From contig JAUIBL010000028.1 of the NCBI GenBank assembly GCA_030428355.1, positions 1-55,450 of the forward strand: a DNA stretch of 55,450 nt, read 5' to 3'. Below the pieces are notes generated by a model. The model saw only the letters and a program-made list of their open reading frames with translations, did not search any database and was not told the DNA's origin. Positions 36,000 through 45,359 of the stretch are shown here, one piece after another. This stretch comes from Alphaproteobacteria bacterium. GTDB taxonomy: Bacteria; Pseudomonadota; Alphaproteobacteria; Rhodobacterales; Rhodobacteraceae. The position numbers were made by a program, and so were the translations under genes. Numbering within the stretch: position 1 is the first letter of the stretch; the number at the start of each line of letters is the position of its first letter.

Positions 36000-36539
36000 T
36001 TATTCGGCCAGCGCCTTTTCCAGCGCTGGCACAAACCGCTGTTCGTAGTCCGAGCCGACCAACGGCCCGGCAAACCGGAACAGAACGGTCCCATCCCCAT
36101 CAACGATGAAGGTTTCTGGCGGTGCGGTCACACCCCAATCGATGGACGTGCGCCCTGCGGGATCAAACGGCACAGCGACAAAGGGGTTACCGTCCTCTTG
36201 CAGATAGGCGCTGGCATTGCCTTCCTGATCGCGGATGTTCACGCCGATGATCTGCATCCCCTCGGCCTGCATCTCTAGCAGCTTGGGATGTTCGATGCGG
36301 CAAGGCGGGCACCAGCTTGCCCAGAAATTCACAAGCGTCACCTCGCCCGAGGTGAGCATCCCCGGCTCGAACGCGGCATAGCCTGTCAGGGGCACTTCGG
36401 TGATCGGCGGCGCGGGCTGGCCCACGCGGGTCGAGGGCAGACCCTGCGGATCCTCGCGGAACATACCGACATAGGCCATGACGGCGAACGCGCCGAAAAT
36501 CACCGGGGGCAGGATCATGAGCGGAGAGATCTTGGCCAT
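36000..36539 (-). CDS. ccmG: cytochrome c biogenesis thiol-disulfide oxidoreductase CcmG/DsbE
   Basis: 179 residues from ATG 36539 (a GTG at 36542 is directly in front). An N-terminal anchor (PLMILPPVIFGAFAVMAYVGMF) is followed by a periplasmic thioredoxin fold with active site WASWCPPC (C77, C80). Reduces the apocytochrome c CXXCH cysteines before heme attachment. Its start shares a base with the ccmD stop; last gene of ccmABCDG. Confidence 0.95.
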   Translation of the reverse strand: MAKISPLMILPPVIFGAFAVMAYVGMFREDPQGLPSTRVGQPAPPITEVPLTGYAAFEPGMLTSGEVTLVNFWASWCPPCRIEHPKLLEMQAEGMQIIGVNIRDQEGNASAYLQEDGNPFVAVPFDPAGRTSIDWGVTAPPETFIVDGDGTVLFRFAGPLVGSDYEQRFVPALEKALAE

Positions 36540-36688
36540 CACTTGCCCCGGCGGCTTTCAATCTCGTCCAGCGCGGCGCGGACCTTGCGCGCCCGATACA
36601 GGCTGGCCATGACGATGACGATCAAGAGCGCAATGGTGACCCCGTAAGAGCTGAGCACCGCAAAGGCGTATTTGCCAAGATCGGGCAT
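36539..36688 (-). CDS. ccmD: heme exporter protein D (CcmD)
   Basis: 49 residues: MPDLGKYAFAVLSSYG, then a membrane helix VTIALLIVIVMASLYRA and a charged tail RKVRAALDEIESRRGK. This is the typical CcmD length and layout. CcmD links CcmC and CcmE in heme delivery. It overlaps both neighbours by 1 base (TGATG junctions). Too short for many gene callers. Confidence 0.92.
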   Translation of the reverse strand: MPDLGKYAFAVLSSYGVTIALLIVIVMASLYRARKVRAALDEIESRRGK

Positions 36689-37416
36689 CACGCCTGCCCC
36701 TCACGCGCCAGAAGCGCCCGTGTGCGGCGGGCCCGGATTTCGGTCTGGGTGCGCAGGAACACCAGCGCGATGAACAAAAGCACAAAGCCCGCAATGCAGA
36801 CCAGCAGCGGGAACCAGAACACGTCGGAGATGTTCTCTTCCTTGTCGAGGCTGAGCGTCGCGCCCTGATGCAGGCCCTGGTTCCAGAAATTCACCGCATA
36901 ACGGCTGAGGATCGCGAACACCGACCCCACCAGACACAGGATCGAGGTCAGATCGGCTGCGGTGTCGTCATTCTCGATCGCTTCCCACAGGGCCATGTAG
37001 CCAAGGTAGAACAGGAAGAGGATCAGAAACGAGGTCAGACGCGGATCCCACGCCCACCATGTGCCCCACATCGGCTGTCCCCAGAACGCGCCGGTTGCCA
37101 GCGCGATCATGGTCATCACCGCACCCACCGGCGCGGCAGCGCGGGCAGCCAGGGCCGAGACGTGGTGCCTGCGCACGATCCAGACCAGCGAGGCCACGAG
37201 CATCATAAGCCAGGCATTGATGGCCATCAGCGCCGAGGGGACGTGGATGTAGATGATCTTGACGGTCGATCCCTGACGGAAATCATCCGGGGTGAAGAAA
37301 AAGCCCCAGACCAGACCGGTCAGAAGGCAGATCCCTGTCAACGCCCATATCCACGGCAACACCTTGTCGGTGGTGCGGATGAACTTCACAGGATTTGCGT
37401 ATTCCCACAATGACAT
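36688..37416 (-). CDS. ccmC: heme exporter protein C (CcmC)
   Basis: 242 residues, six membrane segments. The heme-handling tryptophan motif WGTWWAWDPRLTSFLILFLFYLGY lies near 118-141, and HVPSALMAINAWL with a conserved His near 55. Transfers heme to CcmE in the periplasm. Ends at the ccmD start; 58 bp separate it from ccmB. Confidence 0.96.
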   Translation of the reverse strand: MSLWEYANPVKFIRTTDKVLPWIWALTGICLLTGLVWGFFFTPDDFRQGSTVKIIYIHVPSALMAINAWLMMLVASLVWIVRRHHVSALAARAAAPVGAVMTMIALATGAFWGQPMWGTWWAWDPRLTSFLILFLFYLGYMALWEAIENDDTAADLTSILCLVGSVFAILSRYAVNFWNQGLHQGATLSLDKEENISDVFWFPLLVCIAGFVLLFIALVFLRTQTEIRARRTRALLAREGQA

Positions 37417-37474
37417 GACGATCAGGTAGGCGATGTTGACGGCGTCTTCAATTCAAAAAAGCGCATGGGACGTG

Positions 37475-38131
37475 TTATCGCAGATTGATCCGCAGAACGG
37501 CTGCGCTGGCAAAGGGCAAGAGCGCGATCACGCCGAAACTGATGCCCGCCAGCAGCAGCAAGGGGGTCTGCACCGTCAGCCCCTCGGCCCCGCGCCGCGC
37601 CACCTCGGCCCCGAAGATCAGCGTCGGCACGTACAGCGGCAGAACCAGCAGCGACATCAGCAGTCCGCCTCGCTTGAGACCCACGGTCAAGGCCGCGCCG
37701 AACGTGCCGATCACGCTGAGGGCCGGTGTGCCGACGGCAAGGCTGATCACCACCCATTGGTAGGCCGGGACCGGCAGGCTGAGCAGCACGCCCAGCACCG
37801 GGGCGGCGAGCACAAGCGGCAGGCCGGTGGTGATCCAATGCGCCAGCGCCTTGATGCTGACGATCCCCTCCATCGGCAGGGGGGCCGTCGCCAGAAGGTC
37901 AAGCGAGCCATCCTCCCAGTCGAGCGCCAGAATGCGGTCGAGCGACAGAAGGCAGGCCAGCAATGCGCCGATCCACAGGATCCCGGGCGCAATCCTCGAC
38001 AGAAGCTCGGTCTGCGGGCCGACACCGAAGGGCACCAGAACGGTGACGATCAGGAAAAACGCGAGCCCAAGGCCAAAGCCCCCACCGGCGCGGATCGCCA
38101 GCATCAGGTCACGGATCAGCAGGGCTTTCAC
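37475..38131 (-). CDS. ccmB: heme exporter protein B (CcmB)
   Basis: 218 residues, six membrane segments; permease of the CcmAB ABC transporter that drives CcmE release. Family stretches: [60 protein letters not shown]. Start overlaps the ccmA stop by 4 bases. Confidence 0.95.
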   Translation of the reverse strand: MKALLIRDLMLAIRAGGGFGLGLAFFLIVTVLVPFGVGPQTELLSRIAPGILWIGALLACLLSLDRILALDWEDGSLDLLATAPLPMEGIVSIKALAHWITTGLPLVLAAPVLGVLLSLPVPAYQWVVISLAVGTPALSVIGTFGAALTVGLKRGGLLMSLLVLPLYVPTLIFGAEVARRGAEGLTVQTPLLLLAGISFGVIALLPFASAAVLRINLR

Positions 38132-38742
38132 AGGAAGGCCTCGTCCATCTGACGCGTACGCGGGGCCGCCTTGAACGGCGTCAGGTCGAGCACGCGGGCC
38201 TCATCAAGGCCAAGGTCGATATGGGTCGCCATCAAGGCGCTGCCACCGCCCTGCAGATGCCTGCGCACGGCCTCGGCAAAAAGCGCGACCGAGGCCACGT
38301 CCAGCGATACGGTGGGTTCGTCCAGCACCCAGATCGGGCGGCCGGTGACCATGAGCCGTGCCAGACCCAGGCGGCGCTTCTGCCCAGCCGACAACGTGCC
38401 AGCCATGCGATTGCGCAGTTCCTTGAGGTCAAACGCCTCGAGCGCCGGTTCGATGTCGGACAGGCCAAAGACCGAGGCCCAGAATTTGAGGTTTTCGGTG
38501 ACGCTCAGCATCGCCTTGAGGCCGTTTGAATGCGCGGCGTAGGCGATCTGGTCTTCGGCCCTGGTGACGGTCCCGCCTTCGGGCGGCTGCAATCCGGCGA
38601 CGCTGCGCAGAAGCGTGGTCTTGCCAATGCCATTGGGACCGCGCAGGACAAGGGCTTCGCCCGCGCTCAAATCGAACGACACACCTTCAAGGATAGCCAG
38701 CCCACCCCGGGTGACGGCCAGATCACGTACAGTCAACACCAT
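38128..38742 (-). CDS. ccmA: heme ABC exporter ATP-binding protein (CcmA)
   Basis: 204 residues. Walker A GPNGIGKT at 35-42, ABC signature [14 protein letters not shown] near 118, Walker [13 protein letters not shown] near 137, switch His in MATHIDLG. Supplies ATPase activity to CcmB. First gene of ccmABCDG; the upstream gap carries the twin-palindrome array. Confidence 0.96.
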   Translation of the reverse strand: MVLTVRDLAVTRGGLAILEGVSFDLSAGEALVLRGPNGIGKTTLLRSVAGLQPPEGGTVTRAEDQIAYAAHSNGLKAMLSVTENLKFWASVFGLSDIEPALEAFDLKELRNRMAGTLSAGQKRRLGLARLMVTGRPIWVLDEPTVSLDVASVALFAEAVRRHLQGGGSALMATHIDLGLDEARVLDLTPFKAAPRTRQMDEAFL

Positions 38743-38771
38743 GGGGGAGGCTTAGACCAAGGCCGCCACAG

Positions 38772-38798
38772 GCAAAAGCGCGAAAGTGTCGCTTTTGC
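38772..38798. repeat. hairpin in the ccmA leader region
   Basis: gcaaaagcg (38772-38780) and cgcttttgc (38790-38798) form a perfect 9-bp inverted repeat, followed on the plus strand by gtttt. It lies between ccmA and the first twin-palindrome module. Confidence 0.7.
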
Positions 38799-38817
38799 GT
38801 TTTCCGGCGGGGCTGGG

Positions 38818-39013
38818 CTTTCCGTCAACGGAAAGCTGCGATGCGTCGACGCATCGCGCGCGGACATTGAAGGGACTCCGCGTTCTGTCAACGGAACGCC
38901 CTGATGCGTCAACGCATCAGGACCAGCACCGCCGGGACAATGGCGCCCGGCCAAGCGGCGCATGGATGGATAAGCTTTCCGTCAACGGAAAGCTGCGATG
39001 CGTCGACGCATCG
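38818..39013. repeat. twin-palindrome array A (three 39-bp modules)
   Basis: Three modules of 18-bp palindrome + 3 bp + 18-bp palindrome. A1: CTTTCCGTCAACGGAAAG (38818-38835) / ctg / CGATGCGTCGACGCATCG (38839-38856). A2, diverged: CGTTCTGTCAACGGAACG (38881-38898) / ccc / TGATGCGTCAACGCATCA (38902-38919). A3: identical to A1 at 38975-38992 and 38996-39013. They fill the 286-bp gap between ccmA and the Mth938-like gene; A3 ends 15 bp after the latter's stop. Confidence 0.95.
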
Positions 39014-39028
39014 CACAAAGCAGGTGCA

Positions 39029-39394
39029 TCAGGCGCCGCCGGTCACCGGCATCAAGGCCAAAGCCACGCGCCGGCCCTCCGAGAGCAGCACGTTATATGT
39101 CCGGCAGGCCGCAGGCGAGTTCATGATCTCGACCCCCAGCCCCGCCTCCTCCAAACGGCTGCGCAACCCCGGTGGCAGATGTGCGATGTCGTCTCCGGTG
39201 CCGACAAACAACACATCCACCGCGCCCGCGAGGGCCAGCAAGGCGTCGGCATCCTCGTATCCACCCCAGGCCGTGGTCCCGTTGGCTCCGGTCAGCAGCG
39301 GGGCGTCGTGTTTCCGGCCTCCGATCCGGAAAAACCCCGGCCCGTAGCCTTCGATTGGTTCGGCATCGGTATAGACCACTTCGTTCAGGCGCAT
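39029..39394 (-). CDS. Mth938-like (DUF498) domain protein
   Basis: 121 residues from ATG 39394 (AAGGAGG upstream). The sequence GPGFFRIGGRKHDAPLLTGANGTTAWGGYED, then DVLFVGTGDDIAHLPPGLRSRLEEAGLGVEIMNSPAACRTYNVLLSEGRRVALAL, is typical of this family (related to NDUFAF3), usually found beside secDF in alphaproteobacteria. No enzymatic role is known to me. A longer overlapping frame to 39883 is antisense-like noise in the TauE gene. Confidence 0.87.
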   Translation of the reverse strand: MRLNEVVYTDAEPIEGYGPGFFRIGGRKHDAPLLTGANGTTAWGGYEDADALLALAGAVDVLFVGTGDDIAHLPPGLRSRLEEAGLGVEIMNSPAACRTYNVLLSEGRRVALALMPVTGGA

Positions 39395-39408
39395 GGTGCC
39401 TCCTTGGT

Positions 39409-40167
39409 TCAGACCTTGTCCCAGACTGGCAGCCCCATCAGGGTTGCGCCTGCGATAATGACATAAGCCGCCGCGCGATAGAACCGTTCCCACTGCGGTT
39501 TGAACAGCGCCTGCCCCACCAGCGACCCCATGCCATAGGGGACCAGCAACAGGGCTCCAAGCATCACCGCATGTGGCGTCAGAAGCCCCTGAAGATACAT
39601 CAATGGCAGGATCAGCAGGCTTGTCGTCGTCAGAAAGACCACCGTGGTGGCGCGGGTTGTGGCGATGGCGTCGCGCCCGGCCAGTTGGAACAGCACCATG
39701 ATCGGTCCAAGCAAACCGCTGACACCGCCGACGAACCCGGTCGCGCAGCCGATCGCGATGCGCGTGCCGAGCGACGGCGCAACCGCATAGCGCCAACCCG
39801 CGATCAGCGCGATCAGCGTGACCGCACAGATGGTGACCACGGCCCAGCGGATCGCCGTGACATCGACGACCCGCAACACCCACAACCCCAGAGAGGCGGC
39901 CAGTGCGGCGCTCAGAATCAGAACGGACACCGCCTTGCGGTCGACCATCGGCAACGCCCGGGGGTAGACCGTCACAAATGAGGACAGCGCAGAGACCGAA
40001 AACGCCGCAATGGCAACCGGTGGGGGCAGAAAGATCACCGCCACCGGCATGAAGATCAGCGCCGCGCCAAAGCCGGCGAACCCGTAGACGATCCCGGCGA
40101 TGACCGTGGTCAGGATCAGCCAGCCCAGCCCCGCTGTCTCCAGCGCGGCCAGAACGACCTCAGGCAT
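39409..40167 (-). CDS. TauE/SafE-family membrane protein
   Basis: 252 residues with about eight membrane segments in two halves: ILTTVIAGIVYGFAGFGAALIFMPVAVIFLPP in the first and GCATGFVGGVSGLLGPIMVLFQL in the second. Probable anion or organosulfonate exporter; substrate unknown. It overlaps the secF stop by 8 bases and precedes the Mth938-like gene by 14, so it is carried in the sec operon. Confidence 0.88.
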   Translation of the reverse strand: MPEVVLAALETAGLGWLILTTVIAGIVYGFAGFGAALIFMPVAVIFLPPPVAIAAFSVSALSSFVTVYPRALPMVDRKAVSVLILSAALAASLGLWVLRVVDVTAIRWAVVTICAVTLIALIAGWRYAVAPSLGTRIAIGCATGFVGGVSGLLGPIMVLFQLAGRDAIATTRATTVVFLTTTSLLILPLMYLQGLLTPHAVMLGALLLVPYGMGSLVGQALFKPQWERFYRAAAYVIIAGATLMGLPVWDKV

Positions 40168-41128
40168 CGACGTTGGCGAACTGGTTGCCCGTCGTATCGG
40201 TCGGCTTGGTCCAGTCGCGTTTGACGCCCAGCCAGAGCAGGATCGCGGACGCCACGAAGATCGACGAATAGGTCCCCACGATCACACCCCAGATCATCGC
40301 AAAGACAAAGCCCCGGATCACATCGCCGCCCAGCACGAACAGCGCGATCAGCGCCACCAGCGTGGTGGCCGAGGTCATGAAGGTCCGGCTGAGGGTCTCG
40401 TTGATCGAGATGTTCAGAACCTCCTTGAGGTCCTTCTTCTTGTATTTGATCAGGTTCTCGCGCACCCGGTCGAACACCACCACCGTATCGTTGAGCGAAT
40501 AGCCGACGATGGTCAGCAATGCCGCGATGATGGCAAGGTCGAACTTGATCTGCAGCTCCGAGAAAATCCCGATGGTCAGGATCACGTCATGCACCAGTGC
40601 GATCACCGCGCCCAGGGCGAACTGCCATTCAAATCTGAGCCAGATGTAGATCAGAACCGCTCCGATCGCGAGAACCACGGCAATCGCCGCCGTCTGGATC
40701 AATTCGCCCGATACTTTCGGGCCCACCGATTCGACTGACACGAACCGGATGTCCGGACGCACTTCCACAAGCGCCGCTTCGACCGCAGCGATCACTTCAG
40801 AGCTGACCGCTTCTTCGCCGTCCTGCGCCTGGATGCGCACCATGGCAACGTTCTGCTCGGGGCCGAAGGTGGGATCGAACACCTCGGAAATGGTCACGTC
40901 GCCCAGGTTCAACGCACCGATGGCATCACGATAGACTCCGACATCCACCGGCAGCGGGCTTTCGGTGCGGATCGTGGTGCCACCCCGGAAGTCGATGCCG
41001 TAATTCAGCCCCTGAAGAATGAACGACCCGAAGGACAGCACCATCAGAAACGCGGAAATTCCGAACCACAGCTTCCAGCGGCTGAAAAAATCGAAATTCG
41101 TGTTCTCTTTGACCAGTCGCAAGCGCAT
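40160..41128 (-). CDS. secF: protein translocase subunit SecF
   Basis: 322 residues, six membrane segments. N-terminal FFSRWKLWFGISAFLMVLSF and GLNYGIDFRGGTTI (the conserved GIDFRGG), then VGYSLNDTVVVFDRVRENL and ALFVLGGDVIRGFVFAMIWGVIVGTYSSIFVA. Works with SecD to pull translocating proteins using the proton gradient. One base separates it from secD. Confidence 0.97.
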   Translation of the reverse strand: MRLRLVKENTNFDFFSRWKLWFGISAFLMVLSFGSFILQGLNYGIDFRGGTTIRTESPLPVDVGVYRDAIGALNLGDVTISEVFDPTFGPEQNVAMVRIQAQDGEEAVSSEVIAAVEAALVEVRPDIRFVSVESVGPKVSGELIQTAAIAVVLAIGAVLIYIWLRFEWQFALGAVIALVHDVILTIGIFSELQIKFDLAIIAALLTIVGYSLNDTVVVFDRVRENLIKYKKKDLKEVLNISINETLSRTFMTSATTLVALIALFVLGGDVIRGFVFAMIWGVIVGTYSSIFVASAILLWLGVKRDWTKPTDTTGNQFANVDA

Positions 41129-41129
41129 A

Positions 41130-42791
41130 TCAGACCTCGATCGTCTTGGGGCGACGGCGTTCGAACCAGATCACGATCAGAAGCCGGGTGACAAAGATGG
41201 CGGTGAAGACCGAGGTCAGGATGCCCAGACCCAGCGTGATGGCAAAGCCGCGCACCGGGCCGGACCCCATGACGAACAGGATCACGGCCGTGATGAAGGT
41301 GGTGATGTTGGCGTCCAGAATGGCCGACAGCGCCTTTTCATAGCCCAGTTCAATGGCCCGCGCCGGGCCTTTGGCGGTTTTCAGCTCTTCGCGGATGCGC
41401 TCGAAAATCAGCACGTTGGCATCGACGGCCATACCGACGGTCAGAACGATCCCCGCGATACCGGGCAGGGTCAAGGTCGCGCCGATCAGGCTCAGCAGGC
41501 CGAAGATCAGACCGATATTGATGATCAGCGCGATGTTCGCGAAAATTCCGAACAGGCCATAGCTCAGCGCCATGAAGATCAGCACACCGGCAAAGGCCAC
41601 CAGCGTGGCGATGCGCCCGGCGTCGATGCTGTCCTGACCAAGTTCAGGTCCGATGGTCCGTTCTTCGAGAAACTCCAGACCCGCAGGCAAGGCCCCTGCC
41701 CGCAACAACACGGCAAGCTGAGTGCTTTCCTCGACCGAGAAATTGCCGGTGATGATCCCCGATCCGCCGGGAATGTGGCTCTGGATCACCGGGGCGCTGA
41801 TCACCTCGTTGTCCAGCACGATGGCGAACGGGTTGCCGATATTCGCCGCCGTGTAATCACCGAATTTTCTGGCACCGGTGGGATTGAAGCGGAAATTGAC
41901 GGCTGGACGGCCGTTCTGATCAAACGCGGGCTGTGCATCGACCAGTTCCTCACCGGTCACGACGGGGGCCTGTTCGAGAATGTAGAACACGCCGGTCTCG
42001 TCCAACGAGGGCAGCACTTCATTGCCCACGCCCGGCGCTGTGTTGGCATCATCGGTGCGTCCGATCACCGGCTGAAAGGTCAGTTGTGCCGTGGTGCCGA
42101 TGATTTCCTTCAGCTCTGCCGCCGACCCGATGCCGGGCACCTGGATCAGGATACGGTCCGTACCCTGACGCTGGATCGTCGGCTCGCGCGTGCCCACCTC
42201 GTCGATGCGGCGGCGGATGATCTCGAGGCTTTGCTGCATCGTGCGTTCGTCGGTGGCGATCTGCTCGGCTTCGGACAGGGTGACGACGATGTCTGCGCCA
42301 TCTGCCACCACGTTCAGGTCATTGCTCAACGCCCCGGTGACGGACACCACGGGTTGCGCCAGACCGCGCACCAGTTCGAGCGCGCGCTGCATGCCCTCGG
42401 GCTGCGAAATCCGCACCCGCAACTCGCCCGGTGCGGACGGCTGCAAGCGGATCGTGCCGACCGTATCCCGCTCGGGGCGCAAAACATCGCGTACCTCGGG
42501 CCACAAGGCCTCAAGGCGCGAGGCGTAGACATCCTGCACCTGCACCTCGGCCAGAAGATGCGCCCCGCCCCGCAGGTCCAGCCCGAGATTCACAAGGGCG
42601 GACGGCATGAAAGACGGCCAGCCGGCCGCCTGCGCCAGAAGTTCCGGAGACTCGCCCGACAGCTCGATCGCGGCAACCGCGTCGTTATGCTGTTCGACAC
42701 GCGGGTAAAATAGGTTGGGCAGCGCCAGAACAAGCCCCACCGCAACGGTGGTCCAGATCAGGAGGCGCTTCCAGAGGTCGATCTGAAGCAT
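41130..42791 (-). CDS. secD: protein translocase subunit SecD
   Basis: 553 residues. NLGLDLRGGAHLLAEV at about 67 (D1 motif), a large periplasmic domain, and the C-terminal membrane block with FAGVLIFMALSYGLFGIFANIALIINIG, GIAGIVLTVGMAVDANVLIFERIREEL and FVMGSGPVRGFAITLGLGILTSVFTA. Length is normal. Between yajC (38-bp gap) and secF. Confidence 0.97.
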   Translation of the reverse strand: MLQIDLWKRLLIWTTVAVGLVLALPNLFYPRVEQHNDAVAAIELSGESPELLAQAAGWPSFMPSALVNLGLDLRGGAHLLAEVQVQDVYASRLEALWPEVRDVLRPERDTVGTIRLQPSAPGELRVRISQPEGMQRALELVRGLAQPVVSVTGALSNDLNVVADGADIVVTLSEAEQIATDERTMQQSLEIIRRRIDEVGTREPTIQRQGTDRILIQVPGIGSAAELKEIIGTTAQLTFQPVIGRTDDANTAPGVGNEVLPSLDETGVFYILEQAPVVTGEELVDAQPAFDQNGRPAVNFRFNPTGARKFGDYTAANIGNPFAIVLDNEVISAPVIQSHIPGGSGIITGNFSVEESTQLAVLLRAGALPAGLEFLEERTIGPELGQDSIDAGRIATLVAFAGVLIFMALSYGLFGIFANIALIINIGLIFGLLSLIGATLTLPGIAGIVLTVGMAVDANVLIFERIREELKTAKGPARAIELGYEKALSAILDANITTFITAVILFVMGSGPVRGFAITLGLGILTSVFTAIFVTRLLIVIWFERRRPKTIEV

Positions 42792-42829
42792 GAGCGAACG
42801 GTCCGATGCGGGCTGTTATCAGAAGGGGA

Positions 42830-43117
42830 TCAGGTGTTGGCGGGTTCGGTCTTGGAGACAACCGTGGCGATGGTGTTCTGCACCACGCGAACCTTGACGC
42901 CTTCGGCAATCTCGACGTCCAGCTCGTTGTTTTCCTTGACTTTAACGACTTTGCCAATCAGCCCGCCCTGGGTGATGACAACATCGCCGCGCCGCAGGCC
43001 TTCGACCATCTTCTGATGCTCTTTCATCTTTTTCTGCTGCGGACGGATCAGCAGGAAATACATGATCGCAAAGATCAGAATAAGCGGGACAAACTGGGCG
43101 ATGGCGTTGCCGTCCAT
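42830..43117 (-). CDS. yajC: preprotein translocase subunit YajC
   Basis: 95 residues from ATG 43117 (AAGGAG upstream). One membrane helix (FVPLILIFAIMYFLLIRPQQKKMKEHQ) then the cytosolic GLRRGDVVITQGGLIGKVVKVKENNELDVEIAEGVKVRVVQNTIATV. Accessory partner of SecDF; heads the operon yajC-secD-secF-TauE-Mth938. Confidence 0.96.
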   Translation of the reverse strand: MDGNAIAQFVPLILIFAIMYFLLIRPQQKKMKEHQKMVEGLRRGDVVITQGGLIGKVVKVKENNELDVEIAEGVKVRVVQNTIATVVSKTEPANT

Positions 43118-43242
43118 GGGCGTGCTCCTTGACAAGATGGCGGGGCACACCCCCGCATGATCTGGCTGCAAATTTGGGCGGAACCTATGTTGCCGGGTCG
43201 GGCTTTGCAAGGCGGGTTCGGAGCCGCGCTCCTGCCACGGTC

Positions 43243-43267
43243 ATCCGGCAAAGCGGCTTTGCCGGAT
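43243..43267. repeat. perfect 11-bp stem hairpin
   Basis: atccggcaaag-cgg-ctttgccggat in the divergent gap between yajC (start 43117) and the protease (start 43330). It could be an operator or an mRNA leader structure for the protease. The rest of the 212-bp gap shows nothing recognisable. Confidence 0.75.
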
Positions 43268-43329
43268 TTCACAAGATCCCCCGACCTTTTGACCTGCCGC
43301 ATTGTGGCTATCCCGATTTTCCGCCTTAG

Positions 43330-43995
43330 ATGCGCAGAATGAAGGCGATTGTACATCTAGTCCTGATCCTTTGGTCCGGCGCGCTTGCGGCGCAGGGGCT
43401 TCCGGTGCTGCCTGCGCAGGATCATGCGCTTTGGCAGGCGGTGGGGCGCGTGAATGCCGCAGGCTTCCGGACCCGCGAGATGTGCACGGGCACGCTGATC
43501 GCCCCCGACAAGGTGCTGACGGCAGCGCATTGCGTTGCGGGCATGGACGGGCTTGGCCCCTTGCCGCATGAATTCACTTTTGTTGCGGGATGGCTGCGGG
43601 GCACCGCCGCGGACAATGTGGCAGGCGCGTCGATCTGGGTACATCCCCGCGCCTATTCCGAAGGCCAGTTGGATCTGCGGTTCGATGTCGCCGTTCTGAC
43701 GCTGGAACGGGCCAGCGCGATCCCGCCCTTGCCTCTGGTCGGTGGCGACGCCGCTGCACCCTACGGCATTCTGGGCTATTCGACCGCCCGCCCGCACATG
43801 CTGGGTGCCGCATTCGATTGCGCGGGCGAGGTGTCTGCCGCGATGCTCCGCGTCGAATGCCCGGTGCGACCGGGAAATTCCGGAGGGCCGGTGGTGGCGC
43901 GGGTCGGTGCGCATTGGGCGGTGGCCGGGGTTGTCAGCGCGATGGGCCAAACCGGTGCGCTGGCCGTTCCCGTGTCGCGCCTGACCCGACCTTGA
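43330..43995 (+). CDS. secreted trypsin-like serine protease
   Basis: 221 residues (start 43330, or ATG 43339 giving MKAIVHLVLIL). Signal peptide VHLVLILWSGALAAQG. The catalytic triad is visible: H67 in TAAHC, D119 in FDVAVLTL, S184 in GNSGGPVV. C52/C68 and C164/C177 could form disulfides. No PDZ domain follows, so it is not DegP-like. Exported chymotrypsin-fold protease of unknown target. Confidence 0.88.
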   Translation: MRRMKAIVHLVLILWSGALAAQGLPVLPAQDHALWQAVGRVNAAGFRTREMCTGTLIAPDKVLTAAHCVAGMDGLGPLPHEFTFVAGWLRGTAADNVAGASIWVHPRAYSEGQLDLRFDVAVLTLERASAIPPLPLVGGDAAAPYGILGYSTARPHMLGAAFDCAGEVSAAMLRVECPVRPGNSGGPVVARVGAHWAVAGVVSAMGQTGALAVPVSRLTRP

Positions 43996-44064
43996 CCCCT
44001 ACCAAACCCGGACATTCCGGTGCATAAGCCGCCCATACCATTGCGAGTCAGAAGGACAAGACCC

Positions 44065-45357
44065 ATGCATGACATCCGAGCCATCCGCGAGAACCCCGCT
44101 GCGTTCGACGCCGCGCTGTCGCGCCGTGGACTGGAGCCGGTCTCGTCCGAAATCCTGCGCATCGACGAAGCCCGCCGCGCAGCGATCCTTGCCGCCGAAA
44201 CCGCACAGGCCGACCAGAACAAGGCCGCCAAGGAAATCGGCAAGGTCAAAGCCTCGGGCGATGAAGCCGCCTTCGAAAAGCTGCGCGACGAGGTCGCGGC
44301 CAAGAAAAGCGCCGTGGCCGAGATGCAGGCCCGCGCCAAGGACCTGGACGAGCAATTGACCGAATTGCTGGTGGGCCTGCCGAACCTGCCATTCGAGGAT
44401 GTGCCGGACGGCGCGGACGAGGCCGACAACGTCGAGATCCGCCGCTGGGGCACGCCACGCACATTCGATTTCCAGCCGAGGGAACATTACGAGATCACCG
44501 GCGTTCTTCCCGGAATGGATTTCGAAACCGCCGCCAAACTGTCCGGCTCGCGCTTTGTCGTGATGTCGGGGGCCGTGGCGCGGGTACACCGGGCCTTGGC
44601 ACAATTCATGCTGGACACGCACATCACCGAGAACGGCCTGACCGAGACATGGACACCGGTCCTTGTCCGCGATGACATGATGTATGGCACCGGGCAGTTG
44701 CCGAAATTCGGCGAGGACAGCTACCAGACCACAAATGGCTGGTGGCTGGTGCCGACTGCCGAAGTGACGCTGACCAACATCGTCAACGGGGTGACGGTGG
44801 ACGAGGATTATCTGCCCCGCCGCTATGTCGCGCATACCCAGTGCTTCCGCTCCGAGGCGGGCAGCGCCGGGCGCGACACCGCGGGCATGCTGCGTCAGCA
44901 CCAGTTCGAAAAGGTCGAGATGGTGTCGATCACACACCCGGACAGAAGCCGTGAAGAACTGGACCGCATGACCGCCTGTGCGCAAGGCATTCTGGAAAAG
45001 CTGGGCCTGCCCTACCGCACCGTGGTGCTTTGCACCGGCGACATGGGCTTTGGCGCGCGCCGCACCCATGACATCGAAGTGTGGCTGCCCGGTCAGAACA
45101 CCTACCGCGAGATCAGCTCGGTTTCGGTCTGCGGCGATTTCCAGGCCCGCCGAATGAACGCCCGCTTCAAACCCGCTGGCGGCGGCAAGCCGGAATTCCT
45201 GCACACGCTGAACGGCTCGGGCCTTGCCGTCGGGCGCTGCCTGATCGCCGTTCTTGAAAACGGTCAGGAGGCGGATGGCTCCGTCACCCTGCCCGAGGCG
45301 CTGCATCCGTGGCTGGGCGGCAAGACTCGGATCACGGCAGACGGGGTGATGGCATAG
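44065..45357 (+). CDS. serS: seryl-tRNA synthetase
   Basis: 430 residues from ATG 44065 (AGAAGGAC upstream). N-terminal coiled-coil arm (about 28-110, [22 protein letters not shown]), class II catalytic core with motif 2 [24 protein letters not shown] and motif 3 [18 protein letters not shown]. Charges tRNA-Ser. The following membrane-protein gene begins 2 bases after the stop. Confidence 0.98.
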   Translation: MHDIRAIRENPAAFDAALSRRGLEPVSSEILRIDEARRAAILAAETAQADQNKAAKEIGKVKASGDEAAFEKLRDEVAAKKSAVAEMQARAKDLDEQLTELLVGLPNLPFEDVPDGADEADNVEIRRWGTPRTFDFQPREHYEITGVLPGMDFETAAKLSGSRFVVMSGAVARVHRALAQFMLDTHITENGLTETWTPVLVRDDMMYGTGQLPKFGEDSYQTTNGWWLVPTAEVTLTNIVNGVTVDEDYLPRRYVAHTQCFRSEAGSAGRDTAGMLRQHQFEKVEMVSITHPDRSREELDRMTACAQGILEKLGLPYRTVVLCTGDMGFGARRTHDIEVWLPGQNTYREISSVSVCGDFQARRMNARFKPAGGGKPEFLHTLNGSGLAVGRCLIAVLENGQEADGSVTLPEALHPWLGGKTRITADGVMA

Positions 45358-45359
45358 GC

